NCBI GenBank assembly: GCA_021299385.1
Contig: JAJTGZ010000002.1
Coordinates: 1 to 64,000 of the forward strand
From: Phycisphaeraceae bacterium
GTDB taxonomy: Bacteria; Planctomycetota; Phycisphaerae; Phycisphaerales; UBA1924
Direction: 5' to 3'
Length of the DNA stretch: 64,000 bases
This document shows positions 46,065-54,598 of this stretch, piece by piece (the stretch's first letter is position 1; the number at the start of each line of letters is the position of its first letter). The position numbers and the translations under genes are program-made. The notes under the pieces are model-generated. The model saw only the letters and a list, made by a program, of their open reading frames with translations, had not been told where the DNA came from and searched no databases.

Positions 46065-47052
46065 CTACAGCCTCACCACCCCCCGGCACGATACTGCATA
46101 CAAGCCCCAAGGGGACCTGCCGGCCAACCTGGTCCTAGCGTACTACTACGTCCGCCCACGCAACAGCGAGGGCGTAACCGGCCTGACGCCCGAGGCCTTC
46201 AGCGAGCAGCTCCGCCAGGTCAAAGCCCACTACCGCATCGTCGGCGTCGATGAGTTTGTCGCCCGGCAGGCGCACGAGGCAGGCCTTGCCCTGGTGACGT
46301 TTGACGACGCGGTGCTGGACCAGTACCAATATGCCGGCCCCGTGCTGGCCGAGCACAATGCCCCGGCGGTCTTCTACGCCCCCATGCGCCCGATCGCCGA
46401 GGGCGTTGACTTTGCCAACCTCGAGGCCGCCAAAGGCCAAGCAGACCCCGCCGGTCGCAGCGGGTGGTGCACCCAGCACCTCCTGCACGCGCTGGCGCAG
46501 GAACTCGGCTTCGCCCGCCTGGAAACCCTCGTCCGCAAGGCCCTCTCAAACCGCCCCGGCGACATCCCAAGCATCGATACGCAGGCGATGGACCGCCTCT
46601 ACCACTATGAGGCCCCGCACAAACGCTGGCTGAAATACCTGATGGCCTTCGCCCTCACCCCCGCTGAAAGCTCGGCGGTGCTGCACGCCGTCAACGCCCA
46701 GGTCGGGCACCTCGACCATCGCGACTGGTTCTGCTCGGCCGAGCAACTCCGCGAGTTGCAAAGCGCCGGGCACGCCATCGGCGCGCACGGCTTTGACCAC
46801 CTGCCCTACAGCACCCTCAGCGCGGCCGCCCAGGCCGCCGACATGCGTACCGCCAAGGGGACCATGGACCGCCTGCTCGGCGCGCGCCCGCGCACGATCG
46901 CCTTCCCGTTCGGGCGTGCTGATGAGACGACCTATCGCCTCGTCGCCGAACTGGGATATACGCACAGCTTCACCACGGCCCAGCGGACCGACTGTGCCGC
47001 GCTGCCCGCGCTTCTGCCAACAAGCACAGCCGCCCAACCCGCCAACGTCTAA
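46057..47052 (+). CDS. Polysaccharide deacetylase (NodB-like) family protein
   Basis: About 331 aa. The NodB-type domain is visible as LVLAYYYVRPRNSEG, VTFDDAVLDQYQYAGPVL (metal-binding D-D), APAVFYAP, and the histidine pair in IGAHGFDHLPYSTLS, then RTIAFPFGRADETTYRLVAE and LGYTHSFTT. The first in-frame start, GTG 46057, falls within the terminator hairpin of the upstream gene and has no ribosome site; a later non-ATG start near residue 21-25 is possible. No signal peptide, so it may act on a cytoplasmic sugar or lipid precursor. A GNAT acetyltransferase follows 27 bp downstream, giving an opposed acetyl-removal/acetyl-addition pair. Confidence 0.82.
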   Translation: MFFYSLTTPRHDTAYKPQGDLPANLVLAYYYVRPRNSEGVTGLTPEAFSEQLRQVKAHYRIVGVDEFVARQAHEAGLALVTFDDAVLDQYQYAGPVLAEHNAPAVFYAPMRPIAEGVDFANLEAAKGQADPAGRSGWCTQHLLHALAQELGFARLETLVRKALSNRPGDIPSIDTQAMDRLYHYEAPHKRWLKYLMAFALTPAESSAVLHAVNAQVGHLDHRDWFCSAEQLRELQSAGHAIGAHGFDHLPYSTLSAAAQAADMRTAKGTMDRLLGARPRTIAFPFGRADETTYRLVAELGYTHSFTTAQRTDCAALPALLPTSTAAQPANV

Positions 47053-47079
47053 CGCACACACACCGATCACGGACCACAC

Positions 47080-48027
47080 ATGAGCACGCATACCAAGCTG
47101 CAAGCCGCCCCCCCCACTGCTGCCACCCCGGCCAAGTTCACGATCGAGCCGGTGCGAGACGCAGAGCAACTCCGCCAATATATCGACCAGCACTGGCGAA
47201 CCGGGCACGTGCTGGCGCGCGATGAACGGATGTTTGACTTCCAGTACCGCACCAAGTGGGTCGATAAGCGCCTCTTCCCCCTCGGCGTCAGCGTCCTCGG
47301 TGCATATGAGGGATCCGAGCTCGTCGGGTTCCTCGGCGCGATCATCGCGCCCTACCCACGCCCGCAGAGCTACTGGCTCGCCCTCTGGCACGTCCTGCCC
47401 ACACTCAAAGGTGGTGGCCACGGCGGCAAACTGCTCAACGAGATGCAACGCCTAGCCGTCGGCACCGACGGGCGCGGCAAGGGTTGGATCGGCACCTTCG
47501 GCGCAGGCCCAGAAGCGCTGCCCGTCTACCTCAAACGCGGCTACGCATGCCGGGCCGTTCGACGCTGGGTCTACACCAACCCCATCCCCGACCCCACACC
47601 ACCGCCACAATCCCTGCACGCCGGCGAGGTGCGCCCGCCCGAAGAGTGGCTCGCCTACCGCTACGACGCGCACCCCATCTTTACCTACGAACGCCGGCGT
47701 GCGGGCATCTTCCGCACCGAGCAGAACGCCTGGGGCATCGTCACCCACGTCCTACGCCTAGACGACCAAACCCCCGGCGGGTGGCGCGACGACGTCAACG
47801 AAGTCTTCCTCCGCGACTCCGCACGCGCCCTCGCCGCCGGGTGCAACTACCTCATGGACGCCTGGGCCATCGACCCCCCCGGCACAGGGTGGACACTCGC
47901 CCCTGACGACCTGCCCAGCGTCTTCCACCCCCCCACCGCCCGTGGCAACCTCATCTACACCGTCGGCCGGCCGTTCGTATGCGGGGATGTGCAAAAGGGT
48001 GAGTGCGATCAGGACCGGCCGAACTAA
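47080..48027 (+). CDS. GNAT-fold N-acetyltransferase
   Basis: 315 aa. A GNAT domain lies in the first 180 residues: IEPVRDAEQLRQYIDQHW, SELVGFLGAIIAPYPRP, and the acetyl-CoA loop LKGGGHGGKLLNEMQRLAV (Q/RxxGxG/A-like, here GGGHGG), then GAGPEALPVYLKRGY. A second half (190-310) is less clear and may be a repeated, degenerate GNAT domain. It is 27 bp after the deacetylase gene, with which it is probably cotranscribed. The substrate is likely a sugar or lipid-linked precursor given the neighbour, but this is inference. Confidence 0.78.
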   Translation: MSTHTKLQAAPPTAATPAKFTIEPVRDAEQLRQYIDQHWRTGHVLARDERMFDFQYRTKWVDKRLFPLGVSVLGAYEGSELVGFLGAIIAPYPRPQSYWLALWHVLPTLKGGGHGGKLLNEMQRLAVGTDGRGKGWIGTFGAGPEALPVYLKRGYACRAVRRWVYTNPIPDPTPPPQSLHAGEVRPPEEWLAYRYDAHPIFTYERRRAGIFRTEQNAWGIVTHVLRLDDQTPGGWRDDVNEVFLRDSARALAAGCNYLMDAWAIDPPGTGWTLAPDDLPSVFHPPTARGNLIYTVGRPFVCGDVQKGECDQDRPN

Positions 48028-48117
48028 TACTTCCCCCGGCAAAGCCGAAACTAAAAATATTTTGCACAAAATCCATTCCACCCCTTGACAAACCCCAAAG
48101 TTGGAAGCAGTCTGAAA

Positions 48118-48176
48118 TCGTCCTGTCCCGCGGAGCAGTCGTCCTGTCCCGCGGAGCAGTCGTCCTGTCCCGCGGA
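48118..48176 (+). repeat. Three tandem 21-bp repeats
   Basis: TCGTCCTGTCCCGCGGAGCAG occurs at 48118-48138 and 48139-48159, with a third, truncated copy at 48160-48176. It ends 28 bp before the GTG of the next gene. A reading frame passes through it (SCPAEQ repeats), but the ribosome site that decides the start lies after the repeat. Confidence 0.8.
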
Positions 48177-48204
48177 ATTCGGACTATTCCAAGGGAGGTC
48201 TGCC

Positions 48205-49821
48205 GTGTTTACCAGTCCGCACCCATGTCTAGCTCGATTTTTGCATCGAACGATCGTTGCCTTGGCCATTGCATGCTCGGCGTGCCTCTGGCCAGCAAGT
48301 GCCAACGCCCAGCAACTCGGCGTGAAAAGCCCCGGCTGGGACTACCTCGATCCGGTGAACATCGCCGAGTCGCGCGTCTACGCCCGGCTGTTCTTCGAGT
48401 TCAAGGACACGGGCGTCATGTCGCCGGAGTTCCAGAACTTCCGCTTCACCAACCCCGCCCCCACCGGCGTGATGACCCCCTTCTATGGCGCAGAGGTTGT
48501 GTTCGAGAAGATCTATGCGCATCGCCTTGCGCAATTCGACCGGGTTACGCGTATGTCCTACACGCTCAGCGACCTCCGCCGCGATGACCCGGCTGTGGAG
48601 GCCGCCTTCAGGCTGTACGCCACGACAGGCAAGCTACCAACCCCGATTGCCGTCGACACCACCGCTGGCACCTCCCCCCTCAACAGCATTGAGCAGCAAA
48701 AGCCAATCGGCAAGGGCGCATTTGATAAAACTCTCACAATCCGCATGGTGGGATACGAAGGCCTCGATCCCACCTTGCGGACCCGGGACTTTGACCGCGT
48801 CAACTCGGTTCTGAAGGCCGACGGTGGGCCGATCGGGTGGCCGGTTCGCGCAGTCTATACCCCTGGCTCACTGGAGAACTTCCCCAACAGTGCCGGCACA
48901 CTCACGGCCACAACCGAGCCGGTCCCGGTGTATGTCTTGGTCGACCCCGCCGAGATCGATCGTGCCTGGCTCGCATCACCCGAGCACGATGACGCCGAGA
49001 ACGCGCCGCACAAGCGTCGCTTCCCTGTGCTCGATGGGCCGGCGACATCCTGTATCATAGTGCACATAGCACCCACGACCTTGAAATCATCTTACTCTTT
49101 TCTCGCGCCTCCATGGCCGCGCTGGGCCGATGTCGTCTTTATCAAGAAAAGGGATGTCAGACCTACAACAATCGCCAACAACCGTTGGTCTGTCCTCACA
49201 ACTACCTGGCTGCGATACACCAACTACTTAGGGCGGGTTCTCGCTGACTTGGGCATCAATCACGGATCGTTCATGGCCTACGGCGTCTCCCCTTCAATAG
49301 CAGGCATAGTTGTGCGGCGCGGGGAACCCGGCGTGCCCTTTGAATACCAAACCCCGCCGCCTCGCGGCGACCTCGTCTTTGCCTTGTGGGAGAGCACGGG
49401 CCTGCTCCGCGACGCGGAGAGCGACCCGTGGAAGGATGAACGCAACGGGCCGATGAGTGCGCATGTGAGCTCCCCTGACTTTGACTGGAAAGTCCGCGGG
49501 CGTACGTCATTTGTCCTCCCGGCCCCGTTTGCGGATGTGCTCGCCCCACGGCGTGAGTATGTCATCCTGCCCGAGTCGTTCAGCAAGGAAAAAGTCCCGA
49601 TCATCAGCGTCTACGCCGACAAATCCTCCAAGCCCCTGGCCGAGGATTATGTTTTCAAGGTTGGCCCGCCGACCACCGCCGTGGACCTGCTGGCGATCTG
49701 CCTCTTTACGACCTGCAGCGACGAGCAAATCCGCTCGATCCCAGCCGCGCTGCGGGCGGCGGAAATCCGAAACTCACCCCCTCCCCAACCACCAGCCCCA
49801 CCACCACCCGCTTCCCCCTAG
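48205..49821 (+). CDS. Large secreted protein of unknown function
   Basis: 538 aa. Signal peptide at 1-35 (HRTIVALAIACSACLWPASA, ending NAQ), then a mature part without recognised domains. It has an AESRVYARLFFEF stretch, a Tyr/Phe-rich middle and a Pro-rich C-terminus (SPPPQPPAPPPPASP). GTG 48205 is chosen because AAGGGAGG lies 6 nt before it. A longer reading to ATG 48085 would include the SCPAEQ tandem repeat and has no ribosome site. Cysteines are few in the mature part, so it is not disulfide-rich. The base composition is slightly less GC-rich in the middle (about 49070-49250), which may mark a divergent insertion. Confidence 0.7.
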   Translation: MFTSPHPCLARFLHRTIVALAIACSACLWPASANAQQLGVKSPGWDYLDPVNIAESRVYARLFFEFKDTGVMSPEFQNFRFTNPAPTGVMTPFYGAEVVFEKIYAHRLAQFDRVTRMSYTLSDLRRDDPAVEAAFRLYATTGKLPTPIAVDTTAGTSPLNSIEQQKPIGKGAFDKTLTIRMVGYEGLDPTLRTRDFDRVNSVLKADGGPIGWPVRAVYTPGSLENFPNSAGTLTATTEPVPVYVLVDPAEIDRAWLASPEHDDAENAPHKRRFPVLDGPATSCIIVHIAPTTLKSSYSFLAPPWPRWADVVFIKKRDVRPTTIANNRWSVLTTTWLRYTNYLGRVLADLGINHGSFMAYGVSPSIAGIVVRRGEPGVPFEYQTPPPRGDLVFALWESTGLLRDAESDPWKDERNGPMSAHVSSPDFDWKVRGRTSFVLPAPFADVLAPRREYVILPESFSKEKVPIISVYADKSSKPLAEDYVFKVGPPTTAVDLLAICLFTTCSDEQIRSIPAALRAAEIRNSPPPQPPAPPPPASP

Positions 49822-49843
49822 CCGGTGTTTGGCACCCCGCCCC

Positions 49844-51016
49844 TTACCCCCTGGGCAGTTTCCGTGCCTCGGCCAGGTACCACTCCATCTGCCCGCGCAC
49901 CTCGTGCAGCGAGTCGCCGCCGAACTTCTCACGCAGGCAACGCCCGACCTCGAAGGCCACAACGTTCTCCAGCACCACCCCCGCCGCGGCCACGGCTGAG
50001 ACGTCCGAACGCTCGTACGCGCTCGGCGCGCCCTGCTTGGTGTTCAGGTCCACAGAGGGCATGCCGCGCAAAAGCGTGGCGATCGGCTTCATCGCCGCCC
50101 GCACCACCACCGGCGCGCCGTTGCTCATCCCACCCTCGGTCCCCCCGGCGTTGTTGCTCGGGCGCACAAACCCCAGCCCCGGCGTTTCGAGCCTTGCGCG
50201 GTCAAACGCGATCGGGTCGTGCACCTCATGCCCGAACCGCCCGGCTGACTCAAACCCCAGCCCGATCTCGACGCCCTTGATCGCCTGGATACCCATCACC
50301 GCATACGCCAGGCGCGCGTCGAGCTTCTCGAACCAGTGCATCGTGCTGCCGATGCCCGGCGGCAGGCCGAAGACGTGCGCCTCGATCGTTCCCCCGGCGG
50401 TCGTCTTGTCAACCTTGGCCTGGTGGATCGCCTCCTCCTGCCGTTTGCTCGCCGCCGCGTCTGGGCAATAGGTATCGCTCGCGTCGCGTGCTGCTCGCAT
50501 CTGCTGCCAGTTGGCCTCGGTGATGGTTACGTCCGTCCGCGCCTGGTGCACGCTGCGCGTAAACGCAAAGACCTCGATGCGCAGTTCCCGCAGCAGGCAC
50601 CGCGCCAGCGCACCCGCCGCCACGCGTGCGGCGGTCTCACGCGCGCTGGCACGCTCGAGCGTCTCGCGGCAGTCGGTCGTCAAATACTTCATACTCCCCG
50701 CCAAGTCGGCATGCCCAGGGCGCGGCGTGTGGACCGCTGGCGTGCGGGCAAGGTCATCTAGCCGAGAGTCCTTGTTGGGCACCTGCAGCGCGACGGGCGC
50801 ACCAGTCGTCTGCCCCAGGCGCACGCCCGAGAGCACCGTAACAGCATCGGCCTCGATCCGCTGTCGGCCACCACGCCCATACCCACCCTGCCGGCGACGC
50901 AACTCGGCATCGATAAACGCCACGTCCACCGGCACGCCCGCGGGCATACCAGAGACCAGCGCCAGCAGCGTTGGACCGTGCGATTCACCGGCCGTTTGAT
51001 AGTCCATGCGTGCCAT
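49844..51016 (-). CDS. aroC: Chorismate synthase
   Basis: Last step of the shikimate pathway, EPSP to chorismate with reduced FMN. 390 aa. The N-terminus YQTAGESHGPTLLALVSGMP carries the FMN/active-site G-E-S-H-G. GGYGRGGRQRIEADAVTVLSG, RASARETAARVAAGALA and DLNTKQGAPSAYERSDVSAV are family signatures. The start is ATG 51016 or 51007. It lies 6 bp after the ABC ATPase gene on the same strand and probably shares its transcript. The convergent gene is the secreted protein. Confidence 0.95.
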   Translation of the reverse strand: MARMDYQTAGESHGPTLLALVSGMPAGVPVDVAFIDAELRRRQGGYGRGGRQRIEADAVTVLSGVRLGQTTGAPVALQVPNKDSRLDDLARTPAVHTPRPGHADLAGSMKYLTTDCRETLERASARETAARVAAGALARCLLRELRIEVFAFTRSVHQARTDVTITEANWQQMRAARDASDTYCPDAAASKRQEEAIHQAKVDKTTAGGTIEAHVFGLPPGIGSTMHWFEKLDARLAYAVMGIQAIKGVEIGLGFESAGRFGHEVHDPIAFDRARLETPGLGFVRPSNNAGGTEGGMSNGAPVVVRAAMKPIATLLRGMPSVDLNTKQGAPSAYERSDVSAVAAAGVVLENVVAFEVGRCLREKFGGDSLHEVRGQMEWYLAEARKLPRG

Positions 51017-51022
51017 GCGGCA

Positions 51023-51745
51023 TTATCGGCTAGAAGCACCCCCGGCGTGCGTCGGTACCCCCACACCCACACCCGCCCCCACGCCCCGCGCCAAATCCCC
51101 CATCGTTACACGCCGGGCAAAGCGCGGCGAGATCGACACATCGTGGCTGACGCAGACCAACGCCGCGTTCACCTCCCGGCACGCGCTCTGCATCAACTCC
51201 ATCGCCTGCTCGGTGTTCTGCGGGTCCAGCGAGGCCGTCGGCTCGTCGGCCAGCACCAGCGCAGGCCTGCACGCGACCGCGCGGGCAATCGCCACGCGCT
51301 GCTGCTGGCCCACGCTCAACTTCTCAACGGGACGCCTCGGGTGGGTAATCCCGAGCTTCTCCAATAGTTCCAGCGCACGCGCCCGATGTTCCGCCGGTGG
51401 CATCGTGCCAAACAAGAGTGCCAACTCCACATTCTCGATCGCGCTCATGCCGGGCAAGAGGTGGAAGGTCTGAAAAATCATCCCGATCTGCCGGCCCCGC
51501 AGCGCATCGCGGGCCGGCCCGTGCAGGGCTTGGATATCCCTGCCCGCAACCGCAACCGAGCCGGCATCGGCATCGAGCAGACCGGCGATCAGGTGCAGCA
51601 GCGTGCTCTTGCCAACCCCCGACGAGCCGGTGATCAGCAACTCCCCGCCCGGTTCAACCTCCAGCTCGTGCACGGCCAGCACAAAGTGCCCATCCTCAGC
51701 GCGGTAGGAAAAACGAAGATCACGCACAGCAAGAGCAGGGACCAT
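51023..51745 (-). CDS. ABC transporter ATP-binding protein (LolD/MacB-like)
   Basis: 240 aa. Walker A GSSGVGKST, Q-loop MIFQTFHLLPGMSAIENVEL, signature LSVGQQQRVAIARA (C-loop), Walker B PALVLADEPTASLD and the H-loop VCVSHD. The KRFDD-type D-loop and the LLPGMSAIENV segment place it near LolD/MacB-type export ATPases. No permease gene lies nearby; aroC is downstream and tRNA-Gly upstream. The C-terminus has a Gly-rich low-complexity tail (RGVGAGVGVGVPTHAGG). The partner must be encoded elsewhere. Confidence 0.9.
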   Translation of the reverse strand: MVPALAVRDLRFSYRAEDGHFVLAVHELEVEPGGELLITGSSGVGKSTLLHLIAGLLDADAGSVAVAGRDIQALHGPARDALRGRQIGMIFQTFHLLPGMSAIENVELALLFGTMPPAEHRARALELLEKLGITHPRRPVEKLSVGQQQRVAIARAVACRPALVLADEPTASLDPQNTEQAMELMQSACREVNAALVCVSHDVSISPRFARRVTMGDLARGVGAGVGVGVPTHAGGASSR

Positions 51746-51825
51746 GCACCACCCTCAAAGCCCTCGGCACAGGCCCCAGAGCGGGCCGGGGGCCATGACT
51801 AAATCGCCACCGACAGGCCAGAAAA

Positions 51826-51897
51826 AGCGGGCGACGAGGCTTGAACTCGCGACCTACGCGTTGGGAACGCGTCGCTCTACCACTGAGCTACGCCCGC
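51826..51897 (-). tRNA. tRNA-Gly (anticodon CCC)
   Basis: On the minus strand GCGGGCGTAGCTCAGTGGTA opens a 72-nt cloverleaf. The acceptor is GCGGGCG/CGCCCGC with discriminator U. The anticodon loop TTCCCAA gives CCC, and the T arm is GCGAGTTCAAGCCTCGT. The 3' CCA is not encoded. Confidence 0.95.
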
Positions 51898-52039
51898 ACA
51901 TACCCATCATACCACCCTGGCCACGCCGCAACAAGCGACAGGGCAGGCCCACACTACCACACTGCGGTACACTCACATCCCCCCGGCTATCCTCCACCCC
52001 AACGCCCGCTCAATCCGCCCTGCAAAGGCCCGTTCCGCC

Positions 52040-52498
52040 ATGAACCTTCTGGACATCCTTCAGCCCGAATGCGTCAAGGCACCCCTGGTTGCCACGGGCA
52101 AACGCGGGTGCATCGATGAACTCGTCGACCTCATGGCCGCCACCGGCAAGGTCGCCGAGGTGCAAACACTCAAAGACGCCATCTGGACCCGCGAGCAGAC
52201 ACGCACCACAGGCATCGGGCACGGGCTGGCCATCCCCCACGGCAAGTGCGCCGGCGTCGGCGGGATCATCATGGCCATAGGCAAGCCCGCAGAGCCGATC
52301 GACTTTGGCGCAATCGACGGCAAGCCCGTCCGCCTCATCATCATGCTCGCCAGCTCGCCCGACCGCAACAGCGACCACATCCAGGCACTCGCTCGCGTCA
52401 GCCGCATCATGATGCTCGCCGACTTCCGTGAACGCATCTATCAGGCCGCCACCGGCCAAGAACTCTTCGCCCTGCTCAAAGAGCAAGAGTCGCGCTAG
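52040..52498 (+). CDS. PTS EIIA (fructose/nitrogen-type) domain protein
   Basis: 152 aa, a stand-alone EIIA of the mannitol/fructose/Ntr superfamily. The phosphoacceptor is H67 in GIGHGLAIPHGKC; H61 is the second conserved histidine. FGAIDGKPVRLIIMLASSPD and HIQALARVSRIMML complete the family pattern. No EIIB, EIIC, HPr or EI gene is nearby, so a PtsN-like regulatory role is more likely than sugar transport. It precedes the prenyl synthase gene by 9 bp and is probably cotranscribed with it. Confidence 0.9.
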   Translation: MNLLDILQPECVKAPLVATGKRGCIDELVDLMAATGKVAEVQTLKDAIWTREQTRTTGIGHGLAIPHGKCAGVGGIIMAIGKPAEPIDFGAIDGKPVRLIIMLASSPDRNSDHIQALARVSRIMMLADFRERIYQAATGQELFALLKEQESR

Positions 52499-52507
52499 GG
52501 CCTGCAC

Positions 52508-53401
52508 ATGCCCACCACCTCATCAACAACCTACCCCCCGGCTACCTCGGCCCCTGCGCCAACCATCGATGCCTATCTCGCCGCCACCGTCGATGGACTG
52601 GACATCCCGTCGAACCTCAAAGAGGCACTCCGCTACTCCCTCCTCGGCGGGGGCAAACGCCTGCGCCCCGTCCTCGCCTGGCACTGCTGCGCAGCCGTCG
52701 GGGGCAACCCGGCAGACTCCCTGCCCGCGGGCGCGGCCGTCGAACTTGTCCACGCCTTCAGCCTCGTGCACGACGACCTGCCCGCGATGGACGACGACGA
52801 CTTCCGCCGGGGCCGGCCCACACTGCACAAGGCCACCAGCGAAGCCATGGCGGTCCTCGCCGGCGACGGGATGCTCACCCTCGCCTTCGGGGTCCTGGTC
52901 CAGAAGAGCACCCACCCGTCCCTAGCCGCACGCCTGGTCGCCGAACTCGCTCTGGGCACACAAGCCATGATCGCCGGGCAGGTCTACGACACCCTCGGCG
53001 GCCTGCCCGCAGGCCTGAGCGACCAGGAACGCCTGGACCTCATCCACCGCAACAAAACCGGCGCACTCCTCCGCGCCGCATGCCGCATGGGCGCACTCTG
53101 CGGGCACGCCAGCGAGCGCGCCGTCCACCTCCTCTCGCACTACGCCCAGGCCGTCGGCCTGATGTTCCAGATCGTCGATGACGTTATCGACGTAACCCAA
53201 GAAGCACACCACGCAGGCAAACAAACAGGCAAAGACGCCGCCAAGGGCAAACTCACCTACCCGGGCCTGCTCGGGCTAGACGCCTCGCGCTTGGCCATCG
53301 CTCGCCTGGAGGGCGAGGCCCTCGACGCCATCGCACCCTTAGGCCCAACCGCCGCGCCACTGGCCGAACTCGCCCGGTACATGGCCGTGCGCACGCACTA
53401 A
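52508..53401 (+). CDS. ispA: Polyprenyl synthetase (farnesyl/geranylgeranyl diphosphate synthase type)
   Basis: 297 aa. The first aspartate-rich motif is LVHDDLPAMDDDDFRRGRPT (DDxxxxD type, D89-D90...), and the second is QIVDDVIDVT. KRLRPVLAW is the substrate-binding block, GGGKRLRP. Length and motifs match bacterial IspA-type short-chain synthases, which supply FPP or GGPP for quinones, carotenoids and undecaprenyl phosphate. The N-terminus is about 20 residues longer than typical and Thr/Pro-rich. Chain length cannot be fixed from sequence. queA follows 9 bp downstream. Confidence 0.9.
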   Translation: MPTTSSTTYPPATSAPAPTIDAYLAATVDGLDIPSNLKEALRYSLLGGGKRLRPVLAWHCCAAVGGNPADSLPAGAAVELVHAFSLVHDDLPAMDDDDFRRGRPTLHKATSEAMAVLAGDGMLTLAFGVLVQKSTHPSLAARLVAELALGTQAMIAGQVYDTLGGLPAGLSDQERLDLIHRNKTGALLRAACRMGALCGHASERAVHLLSHYAQAVGLMFQIVDDVIDVTQEAHHAGKQTGKDAAKGKLTYPGLLGLDASRLAIARLEGEALDAIAPLGPTAAPLAELARYMAVRTH

Positions 53402-53410
53402 CAACCCACC

Positions 53411-54598
53411 ATGCTCCCCACCGCCGCGCTGCAGTACGACCTGCCCGAAGACCTCATCGCCCGCCAGCCGGCCGACCCGCGCGACTCGGCCAGGATGCTG
53501 GTCGTCTCCCGCACCAACCCCACCCGCATCACGCACGCGCACGCACGCGACCTGCCCAGTTTCCTAAACCCCGGCGATGCGATGGTCGTCAACGACTCGC
53601 GCGTCCTGCCCGCACGCCTCACCGGCGCACGCAACGACACCGGGGGTAAGGTCGAGGGCCTCTTCCTGGCCACAGCCGGCGATGAACGCACCTGGCGCGT
53701 CATGCTCAAGGCCAAACGCCCCCGCGTCGGCAGCCGCATCGACCTGACCGACCCCGCCGGGCTGGACACCGGCATCTCCCTAGAGCTGCTCAGCCGCACC
53801 AGCACCGAAAACCATCGACATCAAGCCGAGGATCAAACCGCCGAGCAAACGAGCAACGACGCCGCCTGGATCGTCCACGCCCTCGGCCGCCCAGACCTCA
53901 CCACAGCCGTGGCAATCCTCGACGCCGTCGGCAGCACGCCCCTGCCACCCTACATCCGCGCCGCCCGAACGCGTGGCGAGCACCCCCCCACCCCCAAACT
54001 CGACGCACACGACCGCGCCGTCTATCAGACCATCTACGCCAACAGCGCCATGACCGGCTCCGTCGCCGCCCCCACCGCCGGCCTGCACTTCACACCCCAA
54101 CTCCTAGCCGCGTTGCAGACAGCAGGGATCTCCCGGCATGCCGTGACGCTGCACGTCGGCCTGGGCACGTTCAAGCCCGTGCAGGCCGAGTTCGTCGAGC
54201 AGCACCCGATGCACGCCGAGTGGTGCACGATCCCCCCCGCAACCGCCGCCGCCCTCACCGCCACTCGCAAGACCGGCGGGCGCATCCTTGCCATCGGCAC
54301 CACCAGCGCACGCACGCTCGAGAGTTTCTCACCCCACCACCTCACCACCGGCGGCGAGCATTGGACACGCCTGCTCATCACCCCAGGGCACACCTGGCAG
54401 AACGCCGACGCCCTCCTGACCAACTTCCACCTCCCCGGCACCACGCTCATGGCGATGGTCGCCAGCCTGCTCGGCGGCCCGGGGGATGCCCATACCCCCG
54501 CCTCGGGCGTCGCACGCCTGCAGCACCTCTACGCGCTCGCCATCGCCGAGCGCTATCGCTTCTATTCCTTTGGCGACGCGATGCTCATCCTCCCCTAA
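53411..54598 (+). CDS. queA: S-adenosylmethionine:tRNA ribosyltransferase-isomerase
   Basis: Makes epoxyqueuosine in queuosine synthesis by transferring ribose from SAM to 7-aminomethyl-7-deazaguanine in tRNA. 395 aa, a normal length. Motifs: YDLPEDLIARQPADPRDSAR at the N-terminus, MVVNDSRVLPARL, NSAMTGSVAAPTAGLHFTP, HVGLGTFKPVQ, HAEWCTIP, GTTSARTLES, TNFHLPGTTLMAMVASLLGG and the final YRFYSFGDAMLIL. A linker at 140-160 is enriched in Glu/Thr. The 3' end overlaps the convergent thiE by 14 bp. Confidence 0.95.
   Translation: MLPTAALQYDLPEDLIARQPADPRDSARMLVVSRTNPTRITHAHARDLPSFLNPGDAMVVNDSRVLPARLTGARNDTGGKVEGLFLATAGDERTWRVMLKAKRPRVGSRIDLTDPAGLDTGISLELLSRTSTENHRHQAEDQTAEQTSNDAAWIVHALGRPDLTTAVAILDAVGSTPLPPYIRAARTRGEHPPTPKLDAHDRAVYQTIYANSAMTGSVAAPTAGLHFTPQLLAALQTAGISRHAVTLHVGLGTFKPVQAEFVEQHPMHAEWCTIPPATAAALTATRKTGGRILAIGTTSARTLESFSPHHLTTGGEHWTRLLITPGHTWQNADALLTNFHLPGTTLMAMVASLLGGPGDAHTPASGVARLQHLYALAIAERYRFYSFGDAMLILP

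Noticed and set aside
48081-48112. Promoter based on TTGACA at about 48085
   Set aside because: No acceptable -10 box at 16-18 nt spacing.
48118-48176. CRISPR array
   Set aside because: The three units are directly contiguous with no spacers, and there are no cas genes.
48085-48204. N-terminal extension of the secreted protein through SCPAEQ repeats
   Set aside because: No ribosome site at 48085, the extension precedes a good signal peptide, and AAGGGAGG sits before GTG 48205.
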